DNA of 64,000 nt from Marchantia polymorpha subsp. ruderalis (GCA_037833965.1 AP031352.1:23292501-23356500); one strand, 5' to 3'. Positions 20,687 to 36,300 are shown, numbered from the stretch's first letter. Numbers and translations: made by a program. Notes: generated by a model from the letters alone, not told the origin.

Positions 20687-23019
20687 TGTCTTTTTAACCT
20701 TATGAGAGTTAAAATTCTCGATTTAAGCTCTTGCAAAATTATGCTTGGGGTTTTCTGAAAGTTTTGGTAAGATTAGGAGTTGGTGTAATAGCTAGTAGGC
20801 AAACTTGCGGAAGAGGGCCTTCGGGGCAAGGTCTTCGGCGAAGTGCCTTCAGTGAAGTCCCTTCGGGAAAAGACTTTCGGCGAAACAGTGAAACCCTCAT
20901 AACGTTTTCAATTTGTGACGCCTTGAATTAGATAGGGTCTTCTTGGAAAGAACTCGCAACTTCTTGGTCTCGTTCCAACGAGACCAAGAAGTTTTGAAAC
21001 GGATCATGGGTCAATGAGTTATGAATGTCTAAAGTGGCTGATAGGGTTAGGTAGCAGGCCTTCGGCGGAAGGGTAGAACCATGATAACTTTTTCAATTCT
21101 AAACGGTTTGACTTAGTTAGGAGCTCGTTGAAGAGAGCTCAACACGCTCGTTCCAACAAGCCCAATAACGTTTCAAACGGATTAGGGATCAGTGAGTTAT
21201 GAGTGTCGGAACTTACTTATGGGAAGGGCCTTCGGCGACGGACGTCTTCGGGAAAACGCCTTCCGGGATGCGGGAGAGTGCCTTCGGCGGAAGGGTAAGA
21301 CTGGCATAACGTTTTCAATTCGTAATGGTTTGACTTAATTAGGGTCTCGTTGGAAGGAGCTCGCGACGCTCGTTCCAACGAGACCAAGAATTCTTGAAAC
21401 GGATCATAGGTCAATGAGTTATGAATGTCTAAAGTGGCTGATAGGGTTAGGTAGCAGGCCTTCGGCGGAAGGGCCTTTGGGGCAAGGCCTTCGGCGGTAG
21501 CAGGCCTTCGGCGGAAGGGCCTTCGGGGCAAGGCCTTCGGCGGTGGCAGGCCTTCGGGTCAAGGCTTTTGGCGGAAGGGTAAAACCGTGATAACTTTTTC
21601 AATTATTAACGGTTTGACTCAGTTAGGGTCTTGTTGGAAAGAACTTGCAACGCTTATTCCAACGAGACCAAGAACTCTTGAAACGAATCAAAATTCAATG
21701 AGTTATGAGTGTCTAAAGTGGCGGATATGGTTAGGTGAAGAGCCTTCGGCGACGGACGTCTTCGGTGACGGGCGACTTCGGGGATACGCCTTCGGGGATG
21801 CGCGAGGGTGCCTTCGGCGCAAGGGCCTTCGGCGGTAGGATGCCTTCGGCGGTGCGTGGAACAAGATTTCCGACGGCGGAGGTCAGCGTGGTCATGAATG
21901 TGGAATGTGCAAGTGCGGCATGCAAGCGGCCTGTGGGCACCTAGGCCCTTGGACTTTTGGAGAGGAATTTTTGGCCTGGGGATAAAGATCGTGTGGTGTG
22001 TCATTGTGTGGAGACGCTGGTGGGATCGGTAGGAGGAATAGAGTGTGGATGTGAGTGATTTTCGCAGGGAAGTGGTGAGAATTAGGAAGGGAGTGTAGAG
22101 AATTTGAAGGAGGAGGGAGCAAACTCTCGAGGGTGAAGAGTCGTATCTGAGAGTGAAATTTAATCAGGATCTGAGATCGAGGTGTCGAATCTGTGAGTGG
22201 GAGCTGAAATCGAAGTGGAGGTTCTGAGAGTGGGAAATGAAATCAAAGTGAAATCTGAGACTGAAATCTGACAGTCGGGATCTGAATTTGAAACTGAAAA
22301 GTGAGAGTTAAATTTGAGAGAGAAATCTGGTGGGGTCTGAAGGTGGAAGTTGAAAAATTGACACCGAAATCTGAGTAGGTATTGGGAGTGGAACTGAAAT
22401 CGAAGGTGGGAACTGAGGCTTTGAGACTGAATTCTGATACTCGACATTGTGGGTGGAATCTGATAGGAGGGAGAAATCCCTGAGTGCAAGGGCGTTGAGT
22501 GCGTGGGGCCGCTGATAGTGTCGCCGGAGGGCTGCGTGGAGAGTGTGTGTGAAGGCCAAGAGGGTCGCTGGGCTGAGAGTGAGTTGATCACTAAGAGGAA
22601 GAATTGAGCAAAGTGTTGAGAGTAGAATCGTGTTCCCTGGGTGTGAAGATTGCTGTTAAGAAGGGTGTCACCTTGTGCTGCCGGTATGTTACCTGACTTA
22701 GTCCGAGGCAATGTGTCGAGATGTGGCACTCATTCTAGGATAGGCTCGCAGCAGCCGTAGTATTGAGAAAGTCACTTAGAATTGGGATAGATCTTTATGT
22801 TACGAGAAGCTTATCTCTTATTTTCATCTTACTCTTGTGAAAATATCAGACAGCAAGTTGTTAGTGTCAGTTCTGGACAATTTGTCTGTGGAAAAGCGAG
22901 TATTTATAATTTCATTGTCTTGAATACACTTTGAGCACATGGCTTGAGATCAGAGAAGTTGGATTATGGGAGCTTGAACCCCCACCTGGATTACAAACGC
23001 TGAAGGGTGGGGAGTTTCG
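20687..23019 (+). mobile_element. GC-rich relative D, inserted in the gypsy integrase gene
   Basis: A 2.33-kb insertion separates two integrase parts. It is bounded by GCTCACA at 20680-20686 and 23020-23026, a likely target duplication (7 bp; the eighth base differs). It has four 125-bp modules, CCTTCGGCGG linkers and a part related to copy 1 near 7300-7400, but then a purine-rich degenerate repeat (22130-22450) and a different tail. The TGTGGTA...ATTACA termini are absent, so it is a relative or a mosaic, not a standard copy. The minus-strand frame at 22729-22160 is low-complexity shadow of the purine-rich repeat. Confidence 0.65.
20893..21720 (+). repeat. Array of four 125-bp modules in element D
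   Basis: Modules near 20895-21033, 21081-21204, 21304-21425 and 21587-21713. The third carries a near-perfect hairpin: GTTGGAAGGAGC, a short loop, then GCTCGTTCCAAC (about 21350-21381). The first has a longer loop, and linkers are CCTTCGGCGG and CCTTCGGGGCAAGG variants. Confidence 0.7.
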
Positions 23020-25960
23020 GCTCACACATAGCATATCTTCTACATTTCTATTGGTTCTCTCTATGTGTCCATCCGTTTGAGTATGATAAACGATTGACAT
23101 TGCTAATTTGGTTTTGAAAAAACTAAACAAGTTTTTTCCAAACAAACTAGTGAAATGAGTACCTCTATTAGTGATTAAGACTTTGTTTAATCCATGATTC
23201 ACAAAAAATACATCTAAGTACAATTGAGCAAGTTGAAGAGCCGCCATTATTTCTGTGGTGGGATTGATGTGAATCATCTTGTTCAATTTGTCCAAAAAAA
23301 CCATCATTGAATCATTTTCTAACGAAGTTTTTGATAAATCACATATAAGATCCATGGTGACATGTTCTCATTGCTGTTTGTGAATAGGAAGATGGTGTAA
23401 TAAACCAGTTGGTTTTTTATTACTAGACTTGTTTTGTTGACAAGCAACACAACTTTGAACGTAAGATTCCACATCCTTCCCGCATCTTTTACAAAATCTT
23501 GTAGAAGGATGCTCCTCAAGGTCTTCTCCACTCCCACATGGTATGCAATAGTTGTATCATAATTTTCTGATAAAATCATTGTGCGTAACTTTGGATCTTG
23601 CGAAATCCTTATACGTTGTTTGTAGAACGCCAAACCTCTAGCCTTCTCTACCCTTCTAGCTTGTAATGCCCTCATGATGTTTTCATCCTCCTTTGTGGCA
23701 TGTGTCATCTTGCTCCATCAATCTGCTTGAATCTTCACTTTTGCAACATGATTCAAATAAGGCATGTGTGTAAGAGCATCCGCAAGTTGCTTCTTGCCCT
23801 CCACGTACACAATCTTCATGTTGAAGTGTTGACGTCACTCTGTCCATCGAATTTTTCGTTTAGACAGATACTTCTGAGTTTCCAAATAAACCAAGGATTT
23901 ATGATCGGTCTTCATCACAAACTTTTTATCATCCAAGTAATGCTTCTAGTGTTTGGTTGCCAACATAATGGCTAACTCCTCTCGTTCTATCATGTGGAAA
24001 TTTTGTTCCGCTTCTATCAACTTTTGAAAATAGAAAGCAAATGGATGTCATACATCTTCCCAATCTTCTTAAAGTATGCCACCTACCGTTGTATACGATG
24101 CGTTAGTAGCCAACTTGATAGGACGCTTATGATCATATCACTTGATGATATGTGCATGTAACAAATCATCTTTCAATGCTTGAAAAGCTAATTCTTGAGT
24201 TGTTCCTCATCTTCATTTTTTACCTTTCACTAACATGGAAGTCAAGGCATGAGCTAGGCGAGCAAAATCTTTCACAAATCTTGAGTTAGAAACCAATAAA
24301 TCTTAGAAAACTCTTCAATAGAGTTTGATCTAGGTGCTAGGTGCTATTCATTTCTGAATGGCATTTATCTTCTCACTCATCACTTGGATTTTTGCGGCTA
24401 TAACTCTATGACTCAAGTAATCTACTTTTGATTTGTCAAATTCCACTTGAGCTTTGCATTCTTCCAAATTGTTTGGAGCCAAACGATATAGAGCTTTGCA
24501 AGTTGGTGTACTTTCGGATATCACCTCAATGTTGTGATCTACTTGCCTCTTTGATGGTCATTTTGCAAGTAGATCACCTGGAAAAAATATCTTTAAACTC
24601 CATAAAAATGTCGATCAATGACTTAGGGATGTAAAGTTTGTCCATGGACCCAATATTTTTTATAAGTTCAAAGAAACATACATCATCTCTATAAAATGAA
24701 TGTTGTACCTATCACAAAGAGAGGTAAATTTCTATTCTGAGATCTAATTCTATCTCCATAAATCTTCCAACCACTACTTGTAATCAATTTTGTTTTCCAA
24801 TCTACCTCCAGATTATATTGTTCCATCCATGGCATTCCAAGAATGACATCATATCGAGCTAAACAAATGATTCTCCATTAAATGCTCTCCTTGTATCTAC
24901 CCATGAATAATTCTACACTCCGTGGTAGTGTTTTTATCACTTCAGTTTGCCCGCCTGGCAATTCAATTTCCTCAGTCACGTCATTCATCAACATCAAACC
25001 TAACTTCATAGCAACACTCATGGCTAGAAAATTCTCAGTTGCTCCAAGATCAATTAGAACTCTCACCTTGTGTCTTTCTATCAAACCATTAGTGACAATG
25101 AATTGAGCTTGCATCTTACCCCTTCCATGAGCTCTAACCATTGTCTTCTTCCAATCTCGGCTTTTCTTCGCTTCGTAGAACCAGTAAGGCCACAAGACAA
25201 GTTTAATGATAATCTTTGTTTCCTGAACTTCTTTCTCAACCTCTTTATACTCTATCCCATCCATGTTATTATACGATTTTTGCTGTATGGATCTTCCTCC
25301 TTGTGGTGTTAGTAGAGTTCGGAAAAATTTGGCAATGTGATCCATTCGTCCACATGCATACCATTGACGATAATCACAAATGTCTGCTTCTACTCAAATC
25401 ATTCCGTTATCTGCATAAGGTTCTTGCCGATTTGCAATTCATGGTCGCTGAATCTCACATCTAAATCTTGGCGGAACAAAACCTGTGCAAAACCATTTCT
25501 TGGTGCAAAACCTTCTCTACGTCGAAGGTTTCTCAACTCCATCGGTGTTGTATCATATAGATCTCAAAAACTGTTTACTGATTCACCGTGTGTGACACCA
25601 AAAACACCCAAAATTCGTTGAGCAATGACGATTGATTCATTCACTGTGGATGGATTGTTTACCATCAATTCCTTTTGAATTTGATCCTTCAAGCCTTGTT
25701 TGAACATGTCCAAGATTTTACTCCACTCATAACCATGATAAATATTTGAAGATTGCAGATTTTTTCAATGTACTCATGGATAATTCTTTTCTGTTTCAAA
25801 TCTCATGACTTTATTCTTCAAATTAAAGAGAGTCCACAGATTAAAAATTTTGCAAAAATAATTCTTTCTCATTTTTTTAATGAATTCCATTTGTATTATT
25901 TTATTCATCTAACTGGTCATTTGAAATTTAAAAAAAAAATTAACTTATTGACATCTATGA
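23020..25960 (-). pseudogene. Ty3/gypsy gag-pol remnant: gag end, protease, RT, RNase H, integrase
   Basis: Minus-strand order from 25960 down: a gag region homologous to 61900-62600; a protease with VLIDLGATENFL (frame 25345-24878); RT (24840-24060, heavily decayed); RNase H with MIEREELAIMLATKH, KTDHKSLVYLETQ and ADAL (about 24010-23730); integrase HHCC-like segment (about 23550-23430) and core with DLICDLSKT, FLDKLNKMIH, THFTSLFGKNLF and YHTQTDGHIERTNR (23355-23050). The second catalytic Asp of the integrase is replaced (TNRGTHF), and many stops and shifts are present. No 5' LTR is found to the right, so it is truncated. Confidence 0.85.
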
Positions 25961-27855
25961 AACCAAATTTGCAACATTTCGATTTGCATTTTGATTTCAT
26001 TGATTTCAATCAATGAAAATCATTGAAATGGAAAAACATTTCTTTTAACGCGTAATAATGATAATATAATACCAGCCACTTTATAACTTCTATATGGAGT
26101 GTCTTGCTTTCTTCCTGATTTGTTCGCATGACTTGATCGAGATCTATGCTAGGAGGAAAACTTATTATAAAAGTTGGACAATTTTCAACGCCAGTTCAGT
26201 ATGGAAAAACTGTGAGTGAGTCATTGTTGGAAAGGAGTAGTTGGATCCATAGACAATTTAAAACCTTTAAAAACAGGTGGTAACAATCGGTTTCAAAATC
26301 TTTCATAAAATAAAAAGTCAATTGAAGTTCAAAACTTCCCAAAATGATCTTTATAACTTTCTATTGACAAAGTGCTCGAGAAGATTGCATGCTTTTATAG
26401 TTCGTTTGTAAATATAAAGTATTCTAGATACATTAAATCATATAATGCTTAAGTATGTAGTTGGAATATTTTAGTATGCACACATTTTTTCCAGTGTGGT
26501 CCTACTGGCTTGACTCTGAAATTATTTATTGGTCCTTTTTGCTATATTGCTTGATTTCCACTTTATTTGTCTACACCATATATACAGCTGCCCTCGAACG
26601 GGAAGGGAGTAGACCACTAAAAATAGAAAAGGAAACACACCACACCAGTTCTAAAAAAATTCCATCAGTGAGTTACGTGAACTCACTGGGTTGATAAATT
26701 TCCCGACGTAGCAGCACATTCAATATAAGATCGCTTTAGAGTAAAGGTTCAGGTCTCACCACGAGCATGACATGAAGAATCTCACTGACGTTCATACCAG
26801 TGACGTAGTTGTTCTATAATAGATTCACCCATATCAAATCCCATCTCTTCTCGTATCCTAGCACTTTGACGTTGCTCATGTTTGTGTATGGATGGAATTG
26901 CACTTGATATGCGCTGGGAGATCTAGAATCGACAACGCGATGCCAGCTTCGACCATCGATGAGCGAGTGCAGTGTCCTCACATCATTTTGCTTCGAAAGC
27001 ATCAGCTGTAGTTGATTCAGTTCTAGCTAAGCCTTGACAATGTTCAATTAGCTTTTGATTGACCAAAATATCAAACTCTTCGGACTCATTTAGAACCCCT
27101 TCTCTCCCACCTGTCTGCATGATGACCCTAACGACTGGGGTAGGAAACGAAGTCAGTGCGATCATCTGTCTCCCAGTAGCAGATTGCTACATCTCACGCC
27201 AATCGCTGATCTTTCATAGCATGCGAATCTAGTGATGAACGTCTGATATATGAAATCAATCCCTGATGGCTTTTACTGGACAGGTTGAATGAGAGACCAG
27301 CAGGTTCTTCATCCAGTAGGTCGGGCACAAAGCTTTCCGCACTGTTAGTGAGAATAGGTGATATATGACTACAGTTACTTTGACCACCTACAAGTGAGTT
27401 CTAGAATGGAACAGATGTACTAGGATTCAGAATGAAATTGCCGTAACAACAATGGGATTGCATTTTATAGCATCGCACGTCTCATCGGTATAGAAATGCG
27501 AGAGTCTTGAACACGGGTGGGGTTATCTATAATATAGACAGAAAATGCTGTGTAGTGGAACAATACAGGACCTGCACGAACTGACGGCAGCGAATCTGCT
27601 GTTGAGAATATGCAGACATGCAATCCGGAGTGGTCTTCGGATTCAACAGCGGGTGGCGGCGGGTGGAGTTCAGCACGTGACCGGCTTCAACAAGACAGCA
27701 AGAGCTCTTACACAAACTATATCGTCATAGATGGTGGGAAATTTTATGTTTTTTACTGTTTTTTCAAGAATTAGCTCAGCCATAATAATGTACCAATGCA
27801 CTTCCTGATCGTGTACAAACATGCATGATACCAGTGAGCACGTGAAGAGTCAAGA
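25961..27855. other. Intergenic region, no gene recognised
   Basis: AT-rich sequence (25961-26640), then mixed sequence with short minus-strand open frames (27165-26983 and 27002-26814) that resemble no known family. The distal peroxidase promoter may lie in the last few hundred bases. Confidence 0.5.
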
Positions 27856-27863
27856 TGACGTCA
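27856..27863. promoter_or_regulatory. TGACGTCA palindrome upstream of the peroxidase
   Basis: A perfect 8-bp TGACGTCA, the site bound by TGA-class and other bZIP factors, lies about 94 bp before the TATA box and 350 bp before the start codon. A second TTGTCAACAG lies nearby. Promoter position fits stress or salicylate-type control, but that is inference. Confidence 0.45.
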
Positions 27864-27956
27864 ACATGTTGTCAACAGCTTATTCCAACATCATAATTAT
27901 CAAAATATATTCAAGCCAAAATTGCTCAAATCATTGCTTCACGGGAGAGGCCCATG

Positions 27957-27964
27957 TATAAAAG
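27957..27964 (+). promoter_or_regulatory. TATA box of the peroxidase gene
   Basis: TATAAAAG sits 255 bp before the ATG at 28212, giving an expected transcription start near 27990 and a 5' UTR of about 220 bases. No equally good TATA box is seen closer to the ATG. Confidence 0.55.
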
Positions 27965-28211
27965 CCACTGCGCTTCTCTCTATCATTATCCCACCACTTC
28001 TGTTTCGCAGAGGTCTCTTTTCAGGATCCCACCACCTGCATCAGTTCCAAACTGCTGCAGCTATTGGTGGGTGAAAAAGGTGACTCATTCACGAGTTCCC
28101 AGGGGGACGAGGAAAACGGTTTCCCTCGATGACACATCGGATTCTCTTATTCTGTCGAATCTGACATTCATCAACTTGGAAACAATACCCATCAAGGGCA
28201 ATCTAGCAGAC

Positions 28212-29817
<1,606 letters not shown>

Positions 29818-29937
29818 GGTTGCGAATCAGAAGCTGCACCTTCTGATGGAAGCTAGGAAGGCGTGCATGTAAATAATTCTTCGCAGCTTGAACAAGCTGC
29901 TCCAGAGTGCAAGTTTTCTGTCCGAGTCCGACTTTGG

Positions 29938-29962
29938 AATAAAAAGATTCAGTTTCAATAAA
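29938..29962 (+). terminator. Poly(A) signals of the peroxidase gene
   Basis: Two AATAAA hexamers (29938-29943 and 29957-29962) lie 120-145 bases after the stop codon, the normal place for plant near-upstream elements. Confidence 0.55.
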
Positions 29963-32900
29963 ACTGTACACAGCCTATGACGGCCAGTTCTATCCTTGCA
30001 TCATTTGACGAATCCAAACTTTAATGTGCACTACGTTGTGGCTGTGATGGATGGATGTATGGCAAGTTTTGGCATGTGGAGGACCTCGTTCGATCTGAAG
30101 TATATTGTTGTTGATAATTTTGTATTGGTCAGCCGAAGTGTCGTTGTTGTAATTTTTCATTTTTTTACTTCAAACCTGTCGTTCGTATATACACTAAGCA
30201 TACCTTTGCTCTTCTTTGGAAAACTAATCCAATCAATCCTTTCATGTGTTCGTCTTTCCCTTGGATAGTATAATTGAGTATTGACCTGCCAGCTTAGCTA
30301 AAAGAAGAAGGAGAATCGCAGCAGTAGGAGCAGCATCGCAGCAATTAAGCAATAGGAGTGTATTTTAGACTAACCACTTCCTAATCGTTTGTTTCTGTTG
30401 CAATGTCGAAGAAACCTGAAGGGAAACGCCTGAATGAGTTCAAGTCATGCCATATATTAGAGAAACTCAACAACACGGATAGTATCATTGAAAGGGTTCT
30501 AGCGGGAGAGTAAGATGTTATCGAAGAAGCTATTTAGGAATATTATGGGATAAAGAAGAACGGATACTAAGGAGAATTGAGAAGCTATTTACTTTAGGTT
30601 ATGAAGCTAAAGAGTTTCACCTTCAACCCGAACTCAACCCAAAAAACCGGGTATCCATGATCGTGAGAGGACGGCGAGGGAGAATCAGGAAATTGGAGCT
30701 GAGAGTATTTTGTTGATGAGTAGGCGATGCGAGAATTTTTCGAGTAGTCAGGACGAGCAACACAGGTGGCGCAGCGGAACGAGCAAGAGAGCGAGTGCAT
30801 GCATCGCATAGAGCAAGGTGCGCAGCAGGCCGGACGAGGAGGAGGATGTGTGCCAGACACAAGAGGAGGAGCACAGTTTCGCGAGACGGAGTGGAATCCG
30901 ATGCAGACTAGGACAGACCAGCTGGGCTTGCAGCCGAGTCGTTGTTTTACTCACTTCGGATATCTCCCGTTCTTTTCATCGGCAACCTTCAATGATTTAA
31001 AGAACGTTCCGCTACTGACACTTGAAAAAGATTCGCGAGGATGCTTTCAAGGTGTCGTCGCTTATTGCAGCCTTTAATCTCTCTGCTTTTTTTTCTTACA
31101 AGAAAGTCTATCCATGAGATCTCGGATAACGAAACATCGGCCCGTCAAGCTTAATTTTCGGGTCGGTTACAGCCCTCTACCCAAACCCAGACCCAATCCT
31201 AACTCGGGTTTTCGGGTTTTACCAGAACCCGATCGGAGCCCTACTTGAAGACGTGCTTTTCATCTGAATTTACAGCATGGATTTCCGGCATGCTTTGTGT
31301 CAATCTCCCTATTTCGAAATCTTTTGAGATTCTCTAAAACAAAATATATTCCATGGAGTTTATAGATTCTGAAAATAAACTTTAATTCATCCTGGTAATG
31401 GCTAAGACAATTCACTTCGCACCAAGGGTCACAAGATATGTTGTTTCACGAATAGGGTACTAAAGTCAACAAATCCTATTTTGGATTGTTGAAAGTTTTA
31501 GACGAACTCTATGCTTTTTATTGACCAATATGATCTGAAAACGTCTACAACATTGACAATACCCGCTTGTTTTTTCCAATGCCAAATGAGTGCATATCAA
31601 CCACCAGCGAGAATAAAACAAATCCATTTTATAACTCAATCATCTTCAAAACTTGCATCAAATGACAATCTATGACGTGTTGTGGTAAATAAATCTGAAC
31701 CTTTATTTTTTGGAAAATAATGCGTACTTAACGCGGATGCGAACTTCAACGGGGAACTACTGTAATTCATCGAAGTTGGTTGCAAATATATTTTATCTCT
31801 TTCCGTTTTCCACTAAGTTTTAAGATACTTTCGGACTAAATTGTTGTGAAGTCTTCCCATAGACGAACATAATTCTTCAATATCCTCGCAGAATGTCCGA
31901 TGGTTCAAATTTTAACCACTTGCCGGAATTGTTGATAATTAACAAGGCACGTAAATATCTTGACCTTGGACATCTAGAGCTATTGTAGTGAGTAACTCAG
32001 TTCCCTGAAAGAACGCCAACCGCAGTTGGGAAGACAAGTACAGGAAAAGCCAGCACAGCGAACTTTCGTGGATAAGAACCATGACCGAAGAAAATGATGG
32101 ACGGAAGGGCTGCTATTCTGTACTGTCGTGGAGTAAATCGATCCATCCGTCTTCCCATCCGTCCATCCATCCTCCCATCCCTCAGATCCTATCGATCTGT
32201 CCGGTGCAGCTGGTTCCCAGATACGCAGACCTCGAAATGCAGGACACGTGGCAAAAAAGACCCGAGCAGGATGGTGACGTGCTCATGAGGTGGCACTCAT
32301 CGAGTGCCTCCTGGTGACGAAGCACCATTTGCGATCTTCCCTCTGAAAGCAGCGCCTCCATTTCCTTCACTCGTTCTTCTTCCATCGATGGATTCCGAGC
32401 GAGGAGGGTCCGATCGTGATTGCAATCGAGTGCGATCTCTTTATTTTCGACTCTCGATCGGGTCGCAATCTGGTCTGCCGACGGCTTGGGGCGATGAGAA
32501 TGGCATTTATCACCTCAGCGATTCTGGAAGTCCCGCAGGAATCTGAATCCCGTGCTGGCCACGGGCCGAGGACCATGATTTATCATCATTGCGGTGAAGT
32601 AGACAGGGAGCACGCGATGACCCCCTGCCTCATCGGAAGACACTTTTTACAGACGTCGTACTTCGTGGAATCTCTCGAGAGTTCGAGGAGGTAGAATCAG
32701 AAGATTTCGCTGCCCTGCCCGTATCTAGGCGATGCCACGGCATGCTCTTCGAGTGAAGTCTCGGGGCGCGATGTTGTGTTCCATGGCAGTTTAGTCTCGT
32801 GTCTTTCATGGACCATCGAGAGGTCAAAGAGTCTGAAGTCGGAACTGCAGAGAGAGAGAGGTGTTTGCTGCTAAAAGGATGCAATGAGGTGGCGGACGAC

Positions 32901-33338
32901 GAGAGAATGGCAACTATGTCCACGTTTTCTTACCTGCTTGCGTGCTCGCCTCTCCACCCGCTTCCTCCTGCTCCTTCCCCAACCCATGTCCGATAGAGTC
33001 CTCCTGAAAGATACAGCCATCTTCCATACACAGTCGTCATCAGCCTCCATACTGCATGGCAAATTAGCAACTTGCCGAGGATTCTCAGACGCTGAGGTGG
33101 AAATTTCGTGATTCATACGGTCCTTCCCCAGAAGACAAGCCCCCGAGGTCAGATGTTTGCATTGTGGTTTGACATGAAAAGACGAAGGGCTCGGGGAAGG
33201 AGATTGAATGCACTCTCATTACGTGCCACTGTATAGAAAGAAACGTGGATCAGGACCTTACCAGCTTGGAAGGCACGTCCAGGGACCGAGTTCCCGAGCC
33301 GAAGATCTGCAGTTCAGAAAGACACACGAGCGATCGAG
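29963..33338. other. Intergenic region; upstream region of the PILS gene
   Basis: No gene recognised. A plus-strand Met at about 30403 opens a 36-codon Lys-rich frame that soon stops. 31150-31230 holds CGGGTTTTCGGGTTTT-type repeats common in degenerate plant transposons. 32145-32185 is a CCATCC microsatellite. 32080-33338 is likely the promoter and 5' UTR of the next gene, but no TATA box or splice site can be fixed. Confidence 0.5.
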
Positions 33339-36300
33339 ATGGGGGCAGATCTGGCATCGACGTTTTCCATGGCATTCTTGCCGGTTGCCAAACTGTTGCT
33401 CACCTGTGCATTTGGAGCCTGGCTTGGTTCCAAGAGTATGCAGATTTTGACGGCAGAAAGTCGCAAACACATGAACATGGTATTTGTTCAACTCATGGCA
33501 GGGACTAATGATTTCATTGCTATCATTCAAGTTGGATTCCTGCCACCTTCCCACTGAATTCACACATACATAAATGTCTGTGGCAAGCCTTGAAAGGAGA
33601 CCAACCCGACTGTACTGTCCCTTCCTTCTGCAACTGGTATGAAAGTAAACGAAATCTGAGCCATGGAGCGATTCTCTTACTTCCTGGTTGCAGATGGTCT
33701 TCCTCGCATACACGCCAGCATTGGTTTTCTGCAAATTGACTTACGCAGTTTCTCTCGAAAATCTACTAGCCTGGTAAAAACATCAACAACTTGCCTAAGC
33801 TTTAAATTTCACTAAGTTCATGGACCTTCCTGTTGATTCTTCCAACCCAAACACGGCCGCTGTGAGACCTCCACAATAATGTAACAGAATTCAGATACGT
33901 TTCACACATAGGATCGTCACTAAAAACAAACTACAGAGGTGTGGGTGATGTTTCCCCCGCCGGTAGCTCTGCAGTGTACAGATTCCGACGACTGGGGATG
34001 GCTTCAAGGAAATTTACCATGAAGAATCTTGTATGATGGTTGTGCAGGACTTCCAGAATCGAAACAATATCTTACGTTTTTAGTTTAAACACCTAAGTAT
34101 CGCTTAAGTAATAAACACTACGCAGATTGTGTAGGACAGTCTTTTCCCATGATTTGCCATCAATCTCTCCGGTAGTCTTCAACCTACAACTATATCAGAC
34201 CCAGCAAAGTGGCCGCCAAATTATGCTAGAACTAAAAAGTTTGACAGCATCTCTATGAGCTCAGAAGAACACATGTGGGAAGTATGAACGTCTGTCCCTT
34301 GTGTGTAGGTGGTACATGCCCGTGAACGTGATACTGTGTTACACCATAGGGAGTGGTCTTGCCTTCATCGTAATAAGTGTCACAGAGCCACCACCACATC
34401 TGAAGCCCCTCATTATCGCTTGCTGCGCCGCAGGTGAGTAGACTTTCTGTTGCGAAGGTCTTTTCGAGTCAAAATTTCAAAGCTCTGTATAGTTGGAAGT
34501 GTATCCCGTTTTGTGGAGGCAAGGTGAATGAGCGCTCAGTATATCATCTCCACATCTACATGAACACGTGGAGATTAGGCTGATCTCGACAACAAACTTA
34601 TTCGTTTGACCTGATTACCACTCCTATTGTGTCTCATGCTCTCACTAGAGATCTTCCTTGATGCCGAAGGGGTGGCAGTATGATGCTTGACGGGAAATCG
34701 ACAACTGTTGCTCTCTGACAGAGAGTCTCTCAAAGCATTGTAATGCAGCAACTTGATGCTGACTGGGTCAGGCTTGTGTCTGTTTGGTGTATCTTCTTCT
34801 CTGCAGGTAATATAGGTAATGTGCCTTTGGTCCTCGTTCCGTCAATTTGCTTGGAAAAGGACAACCCGTTTGGGACGATGGAGACATGCAGCAAGAATGC
34901 GGTTGCGTACGTTTCCTTCGGGATGTGGGTATGCCCGTGTAATCGGAAGTTCCTGTTGAAGCAACTTCCTAGACAACATTCCTAACCACTTGACGTCACA
35001 AACTAATATTAAAGAATGTAATGGGTGCAACATTCAGTTTTACACGAAAAAGTGAAAACTTTGCGGATATTCATGGGTCAGTTAAGCCAACGCATGGCCC
35101 TCGTGAATGGATGCAGATGGGAATGGTTCTGACATGGACTTTTATCTACAACCTTCTCCGACCAGTAGACCAGAAACCCAGCGGAAATGCCGTTCCATCG
35201 GCTGGCAGCAGTAGTGTGGGTTCCCCACATTCGAGTGACTTCGGAGAATTTCAAGCTGGGCTTCACCACAATGAGTTTCAGGACATTGGGTTCTCGAATC
35301 AGGTCATGGCCAACAACTGGAACGCTTCGGCCTCCAATTTTGCAAAGCCTCAGGTACCCCCACCCTTCGATCCACAGCCCCAGTCACGTCTGTTATGATC
35401 GAGGCAAGGAGCCACAGCTTTGCCAAAGTGTTGCTTAAAGTGTTACTCAAAGCTTTGCTTTGAATCCTCATCCCCCTCCGAGATGAGGACTCTCCACAAT
35501 TTGCACAAGGCGTTTGCGTCTTCACTTCCTCCAGCTTCTCTTAATGCTCACACGGTACATTTGATCTCTCAGTCATGCGAGAACTCAGTTAAGTTGGCTG
35601 CGTAGAAATTGCGTGACCGGTCACTGTTTTGGTGAGTCCTGTGAAGTCGTATCGCTCCCATTACAGGACCAAAAATGTCTTCTTAGGTTTGTTCTGCCCA
35701 CGCGACCCGAAAATCTGATTCCACCTCATATTCTGGCACCCATGTAAACCTTTTCCGTGTGGTAGAGCACGATGCCGGAAGAGTAGAATAAGAAGCGTGT
35801 GCGATCAGAAACACTTTGCTGAAAACACCTCAAAGCAAGACTTATTGCGATGTCAATCTGACGATATGTACCAAACTGTCTGGGTGTATGGTTGCAGAGT
35901 CCCCCACTTGTCTTGCCTGAGGTTGTTGCCCCCGACCTGAGGTCGGATCCCAAGGGCTACTTCATGAGTATTGCTCAAAAGTACGATCTCAAAAGAATCT
36001 TCACTCCTCCAACTGCTGCAGCGGTACTCATTTCGTTCTTTGCATGAATCAGCCACGTCTCCACATGTCTTGAGTAGCAGAAATTTGAGAAACCACGACA
36101 TTTGCAGTCAGTCTGAGTTCTCCAAACTCCGAATTCACATCCATTCAGCCCTTGGTCACAACTCACTTCACCTGTGATTCTCCCTCTCCAACTTACCAGA
36201 CAGCTCAGCATTATAAAAGCCCTGCAGAAATGTAGCACATTATACATACGTACTCTTGCGAACTCCGTAAGAGCAGATCCTCACACTTTCTCAGTTGGTA

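Noticed and set aside
22160..22729. 189-codon minus-strand open frame
   Set aside because: Translation of a purine-rich tandem repeat, Ser/Pro/His-rich with no domain, and in a transposon tail.
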